From the NCBI GenBank assembly GCA_020635995.1, contig JACJYS010000003.1:155001-219000 (forward strand): a stretch of 64,000 nt of DNA, written 5' to 3'. The position numbers were made by a program, and so were the translations under genes. Positions 25,669 through 34,259 of this stretch are shown here, piece by piece. Source of the DNA: Chitinophagales bacterium (GTDB taxonomy: Bacteria > Bacteroidota > Bacteroidia > Chitinophagales > UBA8649). The notes under the pieces are model-generated. The model made no database searches and had not been told where the DNA came from. It saw only the letters and a list, made by a program, of their open reading frames with translations. How positions within the stretch are numbered: position 1 is the first letter of the stretch; each line of letters begins with the position of its first letter.

Positions 25669-27948
25669 TTAAAAATCAATTTTAGTTCTAAGTACCAGTT
25701 GTGTACCTATTTCATCGGCATAATATCTCCAGCGGTTTAAATAATTTCTGTATGATGTATTTAAAATATTATCGGCTTCAAGTTGCCACATTAATGAGGT
25801 TTTTTTCATTCTTATTTTACCTCCTACAGCTGCGTTTAATAAGGTATATCCTTTAGGAGCATCTACAAAATCAAACTGTGGTGTTCTAATTTGCTGCCAA
25901 ACATTTTTAACGCCCACCTCTACTTGCATTTCATGTTTTTTTATAGGAAAACTATACTGCAAAGCATTTTCTAAATAATCGGCAGGCATAAAGGATAAGT
26001 TGTTATCGTTATCTAAATTTTTGCCTCTAACAATAGCACTTTTCAATTTCCACACTAAATTTTGATAAACATGAGTTTGCATACCTATATCAAAACCCCA
26101 TATTTGAGCTCTTGAAGCTTTAAAATTATAGACGGGAAAAGCTCCTCTTATGGTTAATTCTACATTTTGCTGCAATACCAAATCTATATAATTAAAGAAA
26201 TATTGATAATATGGACTTAATTCTATACTAACTCTATTGGGTTTTGAATAAGTAAAACTTGTAGAAAAAGATAAAAGTTGCTCATTTTGTATAGTGCTAT
26301 CTCCTCTTTCTATTGCTGCTGCTCCGTGGTGCAATCCATTGCTATATAGTTCGTTAATTTCTGGAGAACGCTTAACATAAGCTAAGTTTAACCGCCATTG
26401 TGTATTTTTAAAAACAGAATAATTAAAGCCTACATTTGTAGAAATATTATTAAAAGTATGTTTAGGATTTTTTACTACTTTATTATCGTAATATTTAGCA
26501 GATAAAAACTCTAATTCATATCTTAACCCTAAATCAAAAGTAATTTTATTAAGCTCATAACTATTAATAAAGTATGGTGCTATTTTGTTTCTTAAATAAT
26601 TAGGTATAAGAGGCTTAACATTCAATTCAGGACTATTAAAATTGGAAGTATTTTCGTATTGCATACCAATATTATATTTCCATTTTTTTATTTCATTTTC
26701 ATAATCGGCAGAAAAATTATTGCTCATCATATTTAAAAACAAAGAAGGTTTTTCTGAGCTTCTACGCACGTCATATTCTTTCCTTTTGTTGTATTGAAAA
26801 TTGTAGGTTAAAGTCAACTCCCCTTTTTCAAGAAACTGTTTATGAGATAAATTAAGCGTATGGTGCATTACATTTTGATACGGTTTATTAATTTTATAGC
26901 TGAAATTGGGCTGTGTAGCAAAAGGCTCGTTTCTATGAAATGCTTCTTGCAAATCTGTAGTGTTGCCTATATGCGAACCGGCTAAAATCCCTGTGTTTAA
27001 GTAATAAAATTTATAGCTTAATTCCGTTATAAATTTACTTTTAGTAATACCTAACTGTACCGATGTCCCTCCCGATTCCATACCTGTGTTGGTTAAATAA
27101 TAGTTGGGCGTTTTAGTATCGCCAGCCCTTGTATAGCTCCCTTGAACTCGCCACTTAAAAATATCCGATTTTTTTATTCCTCCTTCTAAAGTAAGGCTGT
27201 TAGACAGTTTTAAACCATTTAAAAATCCGGCAAAATTATAATTGCCATGCACGTGCTTATCTGTAGGTAGGTGCTTATCATTTAAAAGTATAGCTCCTGC
27301 CATTGCTCTGGTAGAATATTTTAAAGCCGAAGCTCCTTTAATTATGGTAATATCATTAACAGAAAAAGGATCAATTTCCGGAGCGTGTTCTATCCCCCAA
27401 TTTTGCCCTTTTACGGCAAAACCATTGTTTATAATATCTATTCTATTGCCAAACAAACCATGAATCATAGGTTTGCTTATTCCGTTTCCTGTTTCTACAT
27501 TATTTACGCCAGTTACACCTTCTATTACTTTTCCTAATGATTCGCCCGATTTTCTATCTATTAATTCCTTTTTCAACTGAACATTTGAAGTACTGTTGGC
27601 AGCATTTGAATTTCTCTTTTTAGATACGGTTATTGTTTCAAGCAGTTCTGCATGATGCTCCATTTTTATGGTAATAAATGTATCTTTTTTTATGGTTGTG
27701 TAAAATTGCAACTGCTCGCATCCCAAATGATTAACCGTAATATGGTACGAACCTTCGCATACGTTTTCTAACTGAAAAAACCCATTTTCATCAGAATAAG
27801 TAAAATTATTTCCTTCGCCCAAAACTATAGATGCAAATTCAAGATTTTCATTGTCATGATTATCTATAACCTTGCCTTTTACAACTATATTACAGTTTTG
27901 GCTTACTAAAGAAAATGGCAATATTACTAAAATGAAAAGGTATTTCAC
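25669..27948 (-). CDS. TonB-dependent receptor, probable metal/zinc type
   Basis: 759 residues from GTG 27948. That start gives a clean signal peptide (MKYLFILVILPFSLVSQ). The ATG at 27984 lies inside a palindrome and upstream of the -7 box, so it is unlikely. A carboxypeptidase-regulatory-like domain (about 22-105) precedes the plug (about 115-230), with GESLGKVIEGVTGVNNVE, GQNWGIEHAPEIDPFSV and KGASALKYS. The 22-strand barrel ends LVLRTKIDF. The EHAPEIDP plug motif and His-containing loop (DKHLPTDKHVHG) recall ZnuD-like and related cation receptors. Zinc is inference. Confidence 0.88.
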   Translation of the reverse strand: MKYLFILVILPFSLVSQNCNIVVKGKVIDNHDNENLEFASIVLGEGNNFTYSDENGFFQLENVCEGSYHITVNHLGCEQLQFYTTIKKDTFITIKMEHHAELLETITVSKKRNSNAANSTSNVQLKKELIDRKSGESLGKVIEGVTGVNNVETGNGISKPMIHGLFGNRIDIINNGFAVKGQNWGIEHAPEIDPFSVNDITIIKGASALKYSTRAMAGAILLNDKHLPTDKHVHGNYNFAGFLNGLKLSNSLTLEGGIKKSDIFKWRVQGSYTRAGDTKTPNYYLTNTGMESGGTSVQLGITKSKFITELSYKFYYLNTGILAGSHIGNTTDLQEAFHRNEPFATQPNFSYKINKPYQNVMHHTLNLSHKQFLEKGELTLTYNFQYNKRKEYDVRRSSEKPSLFLNMMSNNFSADYENEIKKWKYNIGMQYENTSNFNSPELNVKPLIPNYLRNKIAPYFINSYELNKITFDLGLRYELEFLSAKYYDNKVVKNPKHTFNNISTNVGFNYSVFKNTQWRLNLAYVKRSPEINELYSNGLHHGAAAIERGDSTIQNEQLLSFSTSFTYSKPNRVSIELSPYYQYFFNYIDLVLQQNVELTIRGAFPVYNFKASRAQIWGFDIGMQTHVYQNLVWKLKSAIVRGKNLDNDNNLSFMPADYLENALQYSFPIKKHEMQVEVGVKNVWQQIRTPQFDFVDAPKGYTLLNAAVGGKIRMKKTSLMWQLEADNILNTSYRNYLNRWRYYADEIGTQLVLRTKIDF

Positions 27949-27951
27949 TTT

Positions 27952-27960
27952 GCAAATGTA
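27952..27960 (-). promoter_or_regulatory. -7 box TACATTTGC of the TonB receptor
   Basis: Full TAnnTTTGC match on the minus strand, four bases before GTG 27948. It predicts an almost leaderless transcript. Confidence 0.55.
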
Positions 27961-27964
27961 ATAA

Positions 27965-27987
27965 TTAATGCAACAATGTTGCATTAA
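27965..27987. promoter_or_regulatory. Perfect 23-bp palindromic operator (11-1-11)
   Basis: TTAATGCAACA, one central A, then TGTTGCATTAA. The 7-1-7 core TGCAACA-A-TGTTGCA has the geometry of Fur/Zur-family boxes. It lies just upstream of the -7 box, where a bound repressor would block the polymerase. Confidence 0.65.
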
Positions 27988-27994
27988 AGAGTGT

Positions 27995-29491
27995 TTATTT
28001 TTTCAAAAAGTTCTGAATATTGCGGTTTAAGTTCTGCACACGCTGTTTTCTTTGATAAATTGAAGCGGTGGCGGCACGCTGTTTACAGTCTGCAATAGCA
28101 CACATTTCACAGTTTTCATTAACTTTTTTAATTTTTATGTCTTTATCCTGTGCAAAAGCAATTTTTGGGTTGAAAATTTTATCTATATAAATTCCTACGC
28201 TAACACTGGTGCTAAATCCACTAACAGGGTACATAGGACGAGCCACCGAAATAATAAAATACTTATCTCTGCTATCGTAATAATCTGATATTTGAGCATC
28301 AATTACTACGGTATCTACATCGTTTGTTTTTTCCATTTTAGCTTCTAATTCTTTAATAGATTGTACGCTAACCCACCTTCTGCAATAGTGTAGCTCTTTG
28401 CTTATAGCATGCGGATTGTGCAGTCTGCCCAAATGCAATTCTTTTGTTATATTAAAACTATCTCTTTCTTTTGGCTTAGAAAGACGGAGGAAAAACAAGG
28501 ATTTTAGATTGAAAAAAGTAGGTAAAATATTCGTCAAACGGTGCATATACATTTCGGCAGAAACACCTAAACTATCTATCATTTTTTCAAATAATGCAGC
28601 ATCCCATTTAGTTTTGCTAAAAAAAACTTTTAAATCTTCAACCATTTTTTCTTCTGGTAATAACAAAGCTGTAGCAAAATATGAAGCTTGAAAATTATTA
28701 AATATTTCAGAAAAACCTGCACCGTTAAAAAAAGTAGTAACTAAAGGTCGTGGCTTCAATTTCATAAAATTAAAAGCAATTTCTCTTCCCAATACAAACA
28801 ATAATTGATGCTCGTTTAAATCTTTATTCAAATAGAGAGTATTTCCTTTACATACCGAACGAACATTTTGAATATCGTTGGGCAAAATGTCAAATTTATA
28901 ATTATACTCCTCAATCAACAAAGATTTCAAGACAGAACTTTCAATTTTTATATTCAATGATAAATGGTGAGTACTTCTAAAATTGTTTGCTTGATGCTCA
29001 ATTTCTTTAAAATAATTATCTTCTAACTCTTGATAAGATCGCAATACAGAAAAATAAAAATACTCCGTTTCCATATCATGATTACGAGCTATTTCAATAA
29101 TTGTATTTAAAAAGGCACTTATTTTTGTTGGTGAATTGGATAAAACATCTATAATGTTATTCAAATCTAAACCCAATAAATCTAAGGGGAGCTCGGAAAG
29201 TATATTTGTTTTTAACAGCAATTCAAAAGAAGCATATTCTTTAGGAAGTTTTAATGAGGTAAGTTCTTCTTCCTTAATTTTTAAAGCATCTGCCAATGCC
29301 AAAAGTTTATCTTTTTTGGGGTATTTTCTACCTTTTTCTATTTCGTTTAAATAAGAATTAGATAAGCCCGACTCTTTAGCTAACTCTTGAGCTGTTAAAT
29401 TGAGTTTTTTTCTAAAGCTTTTAATCTTTAAACCAAGTATTATCTTTTTATTTTCTGAGCTAAGCAGGGTATTTTCGTTTTGATAAAACAA
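27995..29491 (-). CDS. XRE/ScfR-type transcriptional regulator with IrrE-like domain
   Basis: 498 residues. The N-terminal HTH_3 domain (about 17-75) reads LGLKIKSFRKKLNLTAQELA and GLSNSYLNEIEKGRKYPKK. A long middle part resembles the IrrE/DUF955 domain, but without an intact HEXXH (it has VLGREIAFNFM). The C-terminal domain includes CEMCAIADCKQRAA, a conserved four-Cys-type tail of the short-chain fatty acyl regulator (ScfR/RamB/PrpR) family. Such proteins sense acyl-CoA or propionate state. The start at TTG 29491 is uncertain; no ATG precedes the HTH. It lies 46 bases upstream of the TonB receptor on the same strand. Confidence 0.85.
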   Translation of the reverse strand: MFYQNENTLLSSENKKIILGLKIKSFRKKLNLTAQELAKESGLSNSYLNEIEKGRKYPKKDKLLALADALKIKEEELTSLKLPKEYASFELLLKTNILSELPLDLLGLDLNNIIDVLSNSPTKISAFLNTIIEIARNHDMETEYFYFSVLRSYQELEDNYFKEIEHQANNFRSTHHLSLNIKIESSVLKSLLIEEYNYKFDILPNDIQNVRSVCKGNTLYLNKDLNEHQLLFVLGREIAFNFMKLKPRPLVTTFFNGAGFSEIFNNFQASYFATALLLPEEKMVEDLKVFFSKTKWDAALFEKMIDSLGVSAEMYMHRLTNILPTFFNLKSLFFLRLSKPKERDSFNITKELHLGRLHNPHAISKELHYCRRWVSVQSIKELEAKMEKTNDVDTVVIDAQISDYYDSRDKYFIISVARPMYPVSGFSTSVSVGIYIDKIFNPKIAFAQDKDIKIKKVNENCEMCAIADCKQRAATASIYQRKQRVQNLNRNIQNFLKK

Positions 29492-29584
29492 AAATAATGA
29501 ATAAATGCAAAATGCAAGCCTATAAATTTTCTGCTTGAAATAATAGGCAACATTATTAAGCTACTTTATTAGTATAGTATAAGG

Positions 29585-29806
29585 CTAATATTCTTCTTCG
29601 TCAAAAAAGAAATCGTCTTTTGTTGGATAATCGGGCCAAATATCTTCTATTCCTTCATAAACTTCATCATCATCTTCTAATTCCTGTAGATTTTCAATAA
29701 CTTCTACTGGCGAACCGGAACGTATTGCAAAATCAATTAAGTCATCTTTTGTAGATGGCCAAGGTGCATCTTCTAAGTATGTTGCTAATTCTAATGTCCA
29801 AAACAT
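29585..29806 (-). CDS. DUF2795 family protein
   Basis: 73 residues, strongly acidic, ending in DDFFFDEEEY. The conserved part is WTLELATYLEDAPWPSTKDD and LIDFAIRSGSPVEVIENL. This is the small DUF2795 helical fold widespread in Bacteroidota, of unknown role. It has its own promoter box 26 bases upstream. Confidence 0.88.
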   Translation of the reverse strand: MFWTLELATYLEDAPWPSTKDDLIDFAIRSGSPVEVIENLQELEDDDEVYEGIEDIWPDYPTKDDFFFDEEEY

Positions 29807-29831
29807 ATTTTTCTTATTAATTTTAAGGCGT

Positions 29832-29840
29832 GCAAAGGTA
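29832..29840 (-). promoter_or_regulatory. -7 box TACCTTTGC of the DUF2795 gene
   Basis: Full consensus on the minus strand, 26 bases before ATG 29806. Confidence 0.65.
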
Positions 29841-29864
29841 ATATAATTTGAACGTTTTTCCTAA

Positions 29865-30416
29865 TTATTTATTCTTTTTAGGAAGCCATTCAATTTCATT
29901 TACACTCAATTTGCTTGCCAAAAATCTTGAAAGAACAAAAATGTAATCTGAAAGTCTATTTAAGTATTTCACTATCAATGGATTAACATTTTCTACACTA
30001 CTTAAATCCACCACTATTCTTTCGGCTCTCCTACACACTGTTCTTGCTATATGGCATGAAGAAACATATTGATGTCCACCCGGTAAAATAAATTTTGTTA
30101 GTGGTTTTAGCGATTCATTCATTAAATCTATCTGTTTTTCTAAGACTTCAATGTCTTTTTCATTCACATTTTCAAAAAACTTATTTTCCTTATCTGCCGG
30201 AGTAGCCAAAAAAGCTCCTATTACAAATAAATTCTCTTGAATTTTTAGCAGTATATCGTGCTGTATCTCACCACAAACATCTTTAACTAAACCTATATGA
30301 GCATTTAGTTCATCTACCGTTCCGTAAGCATCTATTTTAATATTAGCTTTTGACATCCGTTTGCCTCCATATAAAGAAGTTTCGCCTAAATCGCCCGTTT
30401 TTGTATATATTTTCAT
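29865..30416 (-). CDS. PduO-type cob(I)alamin adenosyltransferase
   Basis: 183 residues. It transfers adenosyl from ATP to cob(I)alamin. The ATP-binding N-terminus is KIYTKTGDLGETSLYGGKR (2-20). The trimer-interface segments AYGTVDELNAHIG, FILPGGH and CHIARTVCRRAERIVV are all present. No other cobalamin genes and no visible cobalamin riboswitch are adjacent, so it probably serves a B12-dependent mutase encoded elsewhere. Confidence 0.95.
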   Translation of the reverse strand: MKIYTKTGDLGETSLYGGKRMSKANIKIDAYGTVDELNAHIGLVKDVCGEIQHDILLKIQENLFVIGAFLATPADKENKFFENVNEKDIEVLEKQIDLMNESLKPLTKFILPGGHQYVSSCHIARTVCRRAERIVVDLSSVENVNPLIVKYLNRLSDYIFVLSRFLASKLSVNEIEWLPKKNK

Positions 30417-30432
30417 AGAGAATTTGTTTTAA

Positions 30433-30441
30433 ACAAAATTA
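30433..30441 (-). promoter_or_regulatory. -7 box TAATTTTGT of the adenosyltransferase
   Basis: TAnnTTTG on the minus strand, 17 bases before ATG 30416. It overlaps a small palindrome (AATTTTGTTTAAAACAAATT type). Confidence 0.5.
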
Positions 30442-30608
30442 CTGATTGTTTTGAGGATAAACAAAATTTAGCTTAACGGGAGTTTTATTTCTCATTCTTT
30501 ATTTCTCGCAAAGATGCAAAGTCGCAAAGAAAGATTATGAAATAGATAAATAGCTGGTTACTGATTTGTTTGTTTAAAATTAGAATTATCAATCGTTTTA
30601 GGTATGGG

Positions 30609-30628
30609 ATTCCTGCTTTCACAGGAAT
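30609..30628. repeat. Hairpin just downstream of the transposase
   Basis: ATTCCTG-CTTTCA-CAGGAAT, a perfect 7-bp stem 10 bases past the transposase stop. It may mark the right end of the insertion sequence or belong to the 'GGGATTCCTG' dispersed repeat type. Confidence 0.4.
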
Positions 30629-30637
30629 GTTCTGTGT

Positions 30638-31606
30638 TTAAAAACAAGTATTTGGTTGAAAATTTTCATTATAATTTCTTTCATATTTTCCAATAGCAAA
30701 TGCCTGTTTTATTAGTTTGTTAGCTATAGCTATTTTTATTACTCTCTCCGGCTTTCCTTTTTCTTTTAATCTCTTATACATTTCTATACAGCTTTTGTTG
30801 CACTTCTTGGCTGACCAACTACACAAATATAGTAGTTTCCTTATCTGTGCTTTTCCCATTTTGCAAATATGACCTTTACCTCTTACACTCGTTCCACTTT
30901 CATACTTTCTTGGACTAAAACCTACATATGCTATTAACTGCTTACTTGTCTCAAAATTCTTGAAATTATTAGTTATTACCGTCAACATTATTGCTGTCTT
31001 TCTTCCTATACCCGGTATGCTCTCCAATCTTGCTAAAGTTTCGCTATACTCTTGTTCTGACAGCTCATTCATCTTTTCTTCTAATCGTTGTTTTCTTTTC
31101 TCTAATGTTCTTATTTGTTGCTTTAATTCATGCTTTACTTCTTTGCAAATTATACCACTTGACTGAAATGCTTCTAACTGATTCTTAGTCTGTCTTATTT
31201 GCTTTTCTAATAATTCTAATGAAGTATGTATTTGCCTAAGGTGTATTATTGTTTCATCTTGTGGCTTCCATAAACTTGGCTTTTGTTCTTTTCCATATTC
31301 TGCTATCGTTTGAGCATCTTTTTTGTCTGTTTTGGCTCGTAATAGCTTCATTTGGCTATATCTTCTTATTACTAATGGATTTACTACGCTTACCTTAACT
31401 CCTAACTTATGTATATACATTGCTAATTGTAAATAATATGGACCACTGGCTTCCATCACAACACGACTATCTTCATCCATATAAGATGCTAATTCTTTAA
31501 ATCCTTTAAGATTGTTTTTACAAACCTTATGATGCCATTTATTTTTTTCTTCAAATGCTACATCAAATGTTTGTTTACTAATGTCTATTCCTATAACTTT
31601 ACACAT
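30638..31606 (-). mobile_element. IS110-family transposase/recombinase gene
   Basis: 322 residues, intact. The N-terminal RuvC-like DEDD domain (about 1-150) shows GIDISKQTFDV, VVMEASGPYY and KTDKKDAQTIAEYG. A coiled-coil stretch (about 135-190) is followed by the C-terminal transposase_20 domain with LESIPGIGRKTA and the serine-containing GFSPRKYESGTSVRGKG. IS110 enzymes recombine a circular intermediate using a non-coding bridge RNA from the element. The flanking ends cannot be placed from one copy because IS110 elements lack terminal inverted repeats. Both flanks are dispersed repeat DNA, a common IS110 target. Confidence 0.93.
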
Positions 31607-31619
31607 AGATATTTAATTT

Positions 31620-31800
31620 GTGAAAAGTAATTACTACAATTTCCTATCTATCCTTAATGCAAGCTTTATGCTTCATGTTCTGTTCAGGTTTTTGTAGTAA
31701 GGGGTAAAGGGACTAACATTCCGTACGGTCTTTATGACAAATGACGAATTACAATCTTTCTCTTTACCCTTACTTTTCTTGTTAATAATTATTCAAATTT
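31620..31800 (-). ncRNA. Candidate IS110 bridge RNA region
   Basis: About 180 non-coding bases directly upstream of the recombinase, where IS110-group elements encode their bridge RNA. A long stem pairs 31696-31710 (AGTAAGGGGTAAAGG) with 31760-31774, with one bulge. It encloses a 49-base loop containing the self-complementary CCGTACGG (31721-31728). A smaller AAGC/GCTT hairpin lies near 31668-31680. Loops of this kind could hold target- and donor-binding guides, but no guide matches were established. Confidence 0.4.
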
Positions 31801-31857
31801 AATTCTTATCACAAACATAGGATGACGTTTTTGGGTAGTTTGGATTATAAATCTATC

Positions 31858-31932
31858 ACGTTCGTCATCCTGATGAAATCGAGTGAAAGAAGAATAAAAT
31901 AGTTTGCTTCGTTCGTGCCTCTCTCGCAAAGA
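31858..31932 (-). repeat. Dispersed repeat C (second part, inverted) beside the IS
   Basis: 31901-31932 is the inverse of the TTTGCGAGtGAGGCACGAnCGAAGCAA unit found at 21776 and 62072. It is preceded by a 'GTCATCCTGATGAAATC' stretch typical of short intergenic repeats. Confidence 0.6.
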
Positions 31933-31973
31933 CGCACGCTTTGAACTCGTCTTTTAAAAACACTAAAAAACAA

Positions 31974-32000
31974 AGAAGCACTACGTAATGTAGTGCTTCT
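31974..32000 (-). terminator. Rho-independent terminator of rpmE2
   Basis: Perfect 11-bp stem AGAAGCACTAC/GTAGTGCTTCT with a five-base loop, followed on the minus strand by TTGTTTTTT. It sits 25 bases past the L31 stop. Confidence 0.85.
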
Positions 32001-32024
32001 CTATATTCTTTACTATTCAAAAAA

Positions 32025-32276
32025 TTATTTCTTTCTTGAGTATTTTTTGTTGAATTTATCTATTCTACCCGCAGTATCTACAAACTTCATTTTACCTGTA
32101 AAGAAAGGATGCGAAGTATTAGAAATTTCTAATTTTACTAAAGGATACTCATTACCATCTTCCCAAGTAATAGTTTCTTTAGATGGAGCACAAGAACGTG
32201 TTATAAAAGCTTCATCATTAGAAATGTCTTTAAACACAACTAATCTATAATTTTCCGGATGAATTCCTTGTTTCAT
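32025..32276 (-). CDS. rpmE2: 50S ribosomal protein L31 type B
   Basis: 83 residues: MKQGIHPENYRLVVFKDISN, then SCAPSKETITWEDGNEYPLV, then SNTSHPFFTGK and DTAGRIDKFNKKY. It lacks the CxxC zinc ligands of type A L31, so it is the zinc-independent form. In several bacteria the type B gene is de-repressed under zinc limitation, but I see no Zur-like palindrome upstream here. It may be the only L31. Confidence 0.96.
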   Translation of the reverse strand: MKQGIHPENYRLVVFKDISNDEAFITRSCAPSKETITWEDGNEYPLVKLEISNTSHPFFTGKMKFVDTAGRIDKFNKKYSRKK

Positions 32277-32298
32277 ATCTTTTAATTTTTAAAGGACT

Positions 32299-32307
32299 GC
32301 AAAGGTA
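32299..32307 (-). promoter_or_regulatory. -7 box TACCTTTGC of rpmE2
   Basis: Full consensus on the minus strand, 23 bases before ATG 32276. Confidence 0.65.
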
Positions 32308-32412
32308 GTAATAATTAATTTAACTGACAAACTTGTATGCAAAATTTTATTTAAAAGAGATTATGCCATGGTTTATTGTTTAGTCATTCGTAATTAATCA
32401 TTAAAAGAATAG

Positions 32413-32466
32413 GAGATTGCCGCAAAAATTACTCCTCCGTCATAATTTTTTCGCAATGATGTACAG
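32413..32466 (+). repeat. Dispersed repeat B, copy 2
   Basis: GAGATTGCCGCAAAAATTAC... through CGCAATGATGTACAGG. The core is identical to 21674-21718 over 35 bases. Confidence 0.75.
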
Positions 32467-32498
32467 GAGGAAACATCTCTCTTCTATAGACACCCACC

Positions 32499-33098
32499 CT
32501 AACAGGATGAGTTATAATTCTTTTCCGCTAAACCTTTCCTTATACGGCTTAAACTTTCCGGAGTAATACCAAGGTATGAAGCTACCATAGTTTGCGGTAC
32601 ACGCAGCAGTATATCTGGATAAGTTTTTATAAAATCTAAGTAGCGTTCTTCGGCAGTAGCACTTTGTAGTTGCGTTATTCTCTTTTGCAGGCTTGCTATA
32701 TGCTTGTGCAAAAGTTGATTATTAAAACGCATAAAATTATTGTCCGAAGCAGAAAGTTTGTCCATTAGCTTTTCTTCTATTAAAAACACTTCCGTATCTT
32801 CTAAAGCCTGTATAAAATAGGATGAGGGCTGCTTGAGATATACGCTTTCTCTATCTGCCAAAAACCATTTTTCAGGAGCAAATTGTATAATGTGTTCTTT
32901 CCCCTTATTATCTATGGAATATTGGCGAAGCAGTCCCTTTTCTACAAAGAAAGAAAATTGACTTTTCTCTCCTTCTTTTAGCAAAAACGAACCACTTTTA
33001 TACAGTTTAATAGCACATTTAGATAATAATTCTTGCAATTTTTGATTATCTATATCAATGTTTGCAGATAAATATGATTGTAGTGTAAAGTGATTCAT
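32499..33098 (-). CDS. Crp/Fnr-family transcriptional regulator
   Basis: 199 residues. The cyclic-nucleotide-binding-like beta-roll (about 15-115) has KSGSFLLKEGEKSQFSFFVE and GLLRQYSIDNKGKEHIIQF. A helical dimerisation stretch leads to a winged HTH (about 150-199) with RVPQTMVASYLGITPESLSR. The consensus cAMP-contact residues are not conserved, as in most short Bacteroidota members, so the ligand is unknown. No Fe-S cysteines. The C-terminus (ILLRVPQTMVASYLG..RIRKGL) is typical of a large Bacteroidota subgroup. Confidence 0.92.
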   Translation of the reverse strand: MNHFTLQSYLSANIDIDNQKLQELLSKCAIKLYKSGSFLLKEGEKSQFSFFVEKGLLRQYSIDNKGKEHIIQFAPEKWFLADRESVYLKQPSSYFIQALEDTEVFLIEEKLMDKLSASDNNFMRFNNQLLHKHIASLQKRITQLQSATAEERYLDFIKTYPDILLRVPQTMVASYLGITPESLSRIRKGLAEKNYNSSC

Positions 33099-33113
33099 AA
33101 TTGTGTAAAAATA

Positions 33114-33147
33114 AAAATTCCGAGCTTGATTAAAAACCCGGAATTTT
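33114..33147 (-). terminator. Terminator-like hairpin after porP/sprF
   Basis: AAAATTCCG and CGGAATTTT pair across a 16-base loop. On the minus strand TTATTTTT follows. It lies 23 bases past the PorP/SprF stop. Confidence 0.65.
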
Positions 33148-33169
33148 AAATTTATTTCTTTAAATCCTA

Positions 33170-34225
33170 TTAAAAATTAGGACAAAATCTTTCGTACTGT
33201 ATTCTACCCGGCTCTTGATTATTATGAATATATACTACACTTATTTCAAAAGCTCCCACCGACTGACTTGCTCCTCTAAATGTAGAAGTGTTAAAATCAT
33301 AACTTGCTCCTATTCTGGTATTATAAGTTTCTACGCCTACTGTAAAAATAACAGCATCGTTAGTCCATTTATCTACTCCGCCCACTAAACGTGTCCATGC
33401 TCCGGCAAAACCTTTAAACTCATCGCTAAAAGCATATTCAAAACCTGTACCTAAGTTAAGTTGCTGTGCTTGTGTTTGCATCATATACAACACGGTAGGC
33501 AATACTTTAAAATACTTTCCTACTTTTATAGATGCCCCACCATGAGCCGTATAACGCATATCTAATTTATTCTTTTTATCGCCTAAAAAAGATTCTCCCG
33601 GTCTTGTTATGTGGTTAGCTGCAAAACCTAAGTAGTAGCTAAACTTATCTGTAGCTCTTGATGAAAACAATGCTCCGGCATTCAAATCAAAATATCCAAA
33701 ACTTGGAGAGTTAAAACTTGCTTCTCCATTATCAAAAAATGGATTAAATGAGTTTAGACTTCTATCAAACTGCGTTTCAAATAATAAATCGTACTGAAAT
33801 ATTCTTTTGTGCACATAGCCTCCTTGAAAACCCAAGGATAGTCGGCTTCTACCAAAGCGGTCAACCGATTGATGATAAGCAATAGATGCCATAGCTGCAT
33901 AAGTAGCTAATGAACCATTCCCTGCTTCATCTGCATAAAACACAGCACCTACACCTAAACCATTCTCTCGTAATTTTCTTTTAAACAAAGGCATATCAAA
34001 AGAAGCAGAATAAGTATTATACGGAGCTTTTGCATTGGCAGAAGGAACAGGGAACCATTGTCCTCTATAATTGGCTGCTACTCTAAAATCTCCATTAATT
34101 AAACCTGTAAGTGCCGGATTTAAAGTTAATGGCGAAGCATAATACTGCGAAAAATGTATGTCTTGTGCATTTATTGCAAATACGCTAATTAAAAAAAATG
34201 CTATTAAAAGTATATTTTTTTTCAT
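33170..34225 (-). CDS. PorP/SprF-family outer-membrane protein
   Basis: 351 residues. Signal peptide MKKNILLIAFFLISVFAINAQ, followed immediately by DIHFSQYYASPLTLNPALTG, the PorP/SprF N-terminal signature. The rest is a beta-barrel with alternating aromatic strands (AYHQSVDRFGRSRLSLGFQG, RYTAHGGASIKVGKYFKVLP, IRIGASYDF-like near the end). PorP-type barrels bind PorE/SprF-associated T9SS substrates, mostly type B cargo and gliding adhesins. Often next to a large gliding adhesin, but here isolated. Confidence 0.92.
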   Translation of the reverse strand: MKKNILLIAFFLISVFAINAQDIHFSQYYASPLTLNPALTGLINGDFRVAANYRGQWFPVPSANAKAPYNTYSASFDMPLFKRKLRENGLGVGAVFYADEAGNGSLATYAAMASIAYHQSVDRFGRSRLSLGFQGGYVHKRIFQYDLLFETQFDRSLNSFNPFFDNGEASFNSPSFGYFDLNAGALFSSRATDKFSYYLGFAANHITRPGESFLGDKKNKLDMRYTAHGGASIKVGKYFKVLPTVLYMMQTQAQQLNLGTGFEYAFSDEFKGFAGAWTRLVGGVDKWTNDAVIFTVGVETYNTRIGASYDFNTSTFRGASQSVGAFEISVVYIHNNQEPGRIQYERFCPNF

Positions 34226-34259
34226 GCTGTCAGTTTTTCAATTGTACGCTAATCTAATA

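Noticed and set aside
27949..27984. ATG at 27984 as the start of the TonB receptor
   Set aside because: It lies inside the palindromic operator and upstream of the -7 box. The extra residues precede a perfect signal peptide that begins at GTG 27948.
30417..30637. Cobalamin riboswitch upstream of the adenosyltransferase
   Set aside because: No B12-box-like conserved sequence (GCCACTG type) is present. The DNA is repeat-like and the promoter box is adjacent to the gene.
31607..32024. IS110 terminal inverted repeats
   Set aside because: None found, as expected for the family. The stem at 31696-31774 is internal and assigned to a possible RNA.
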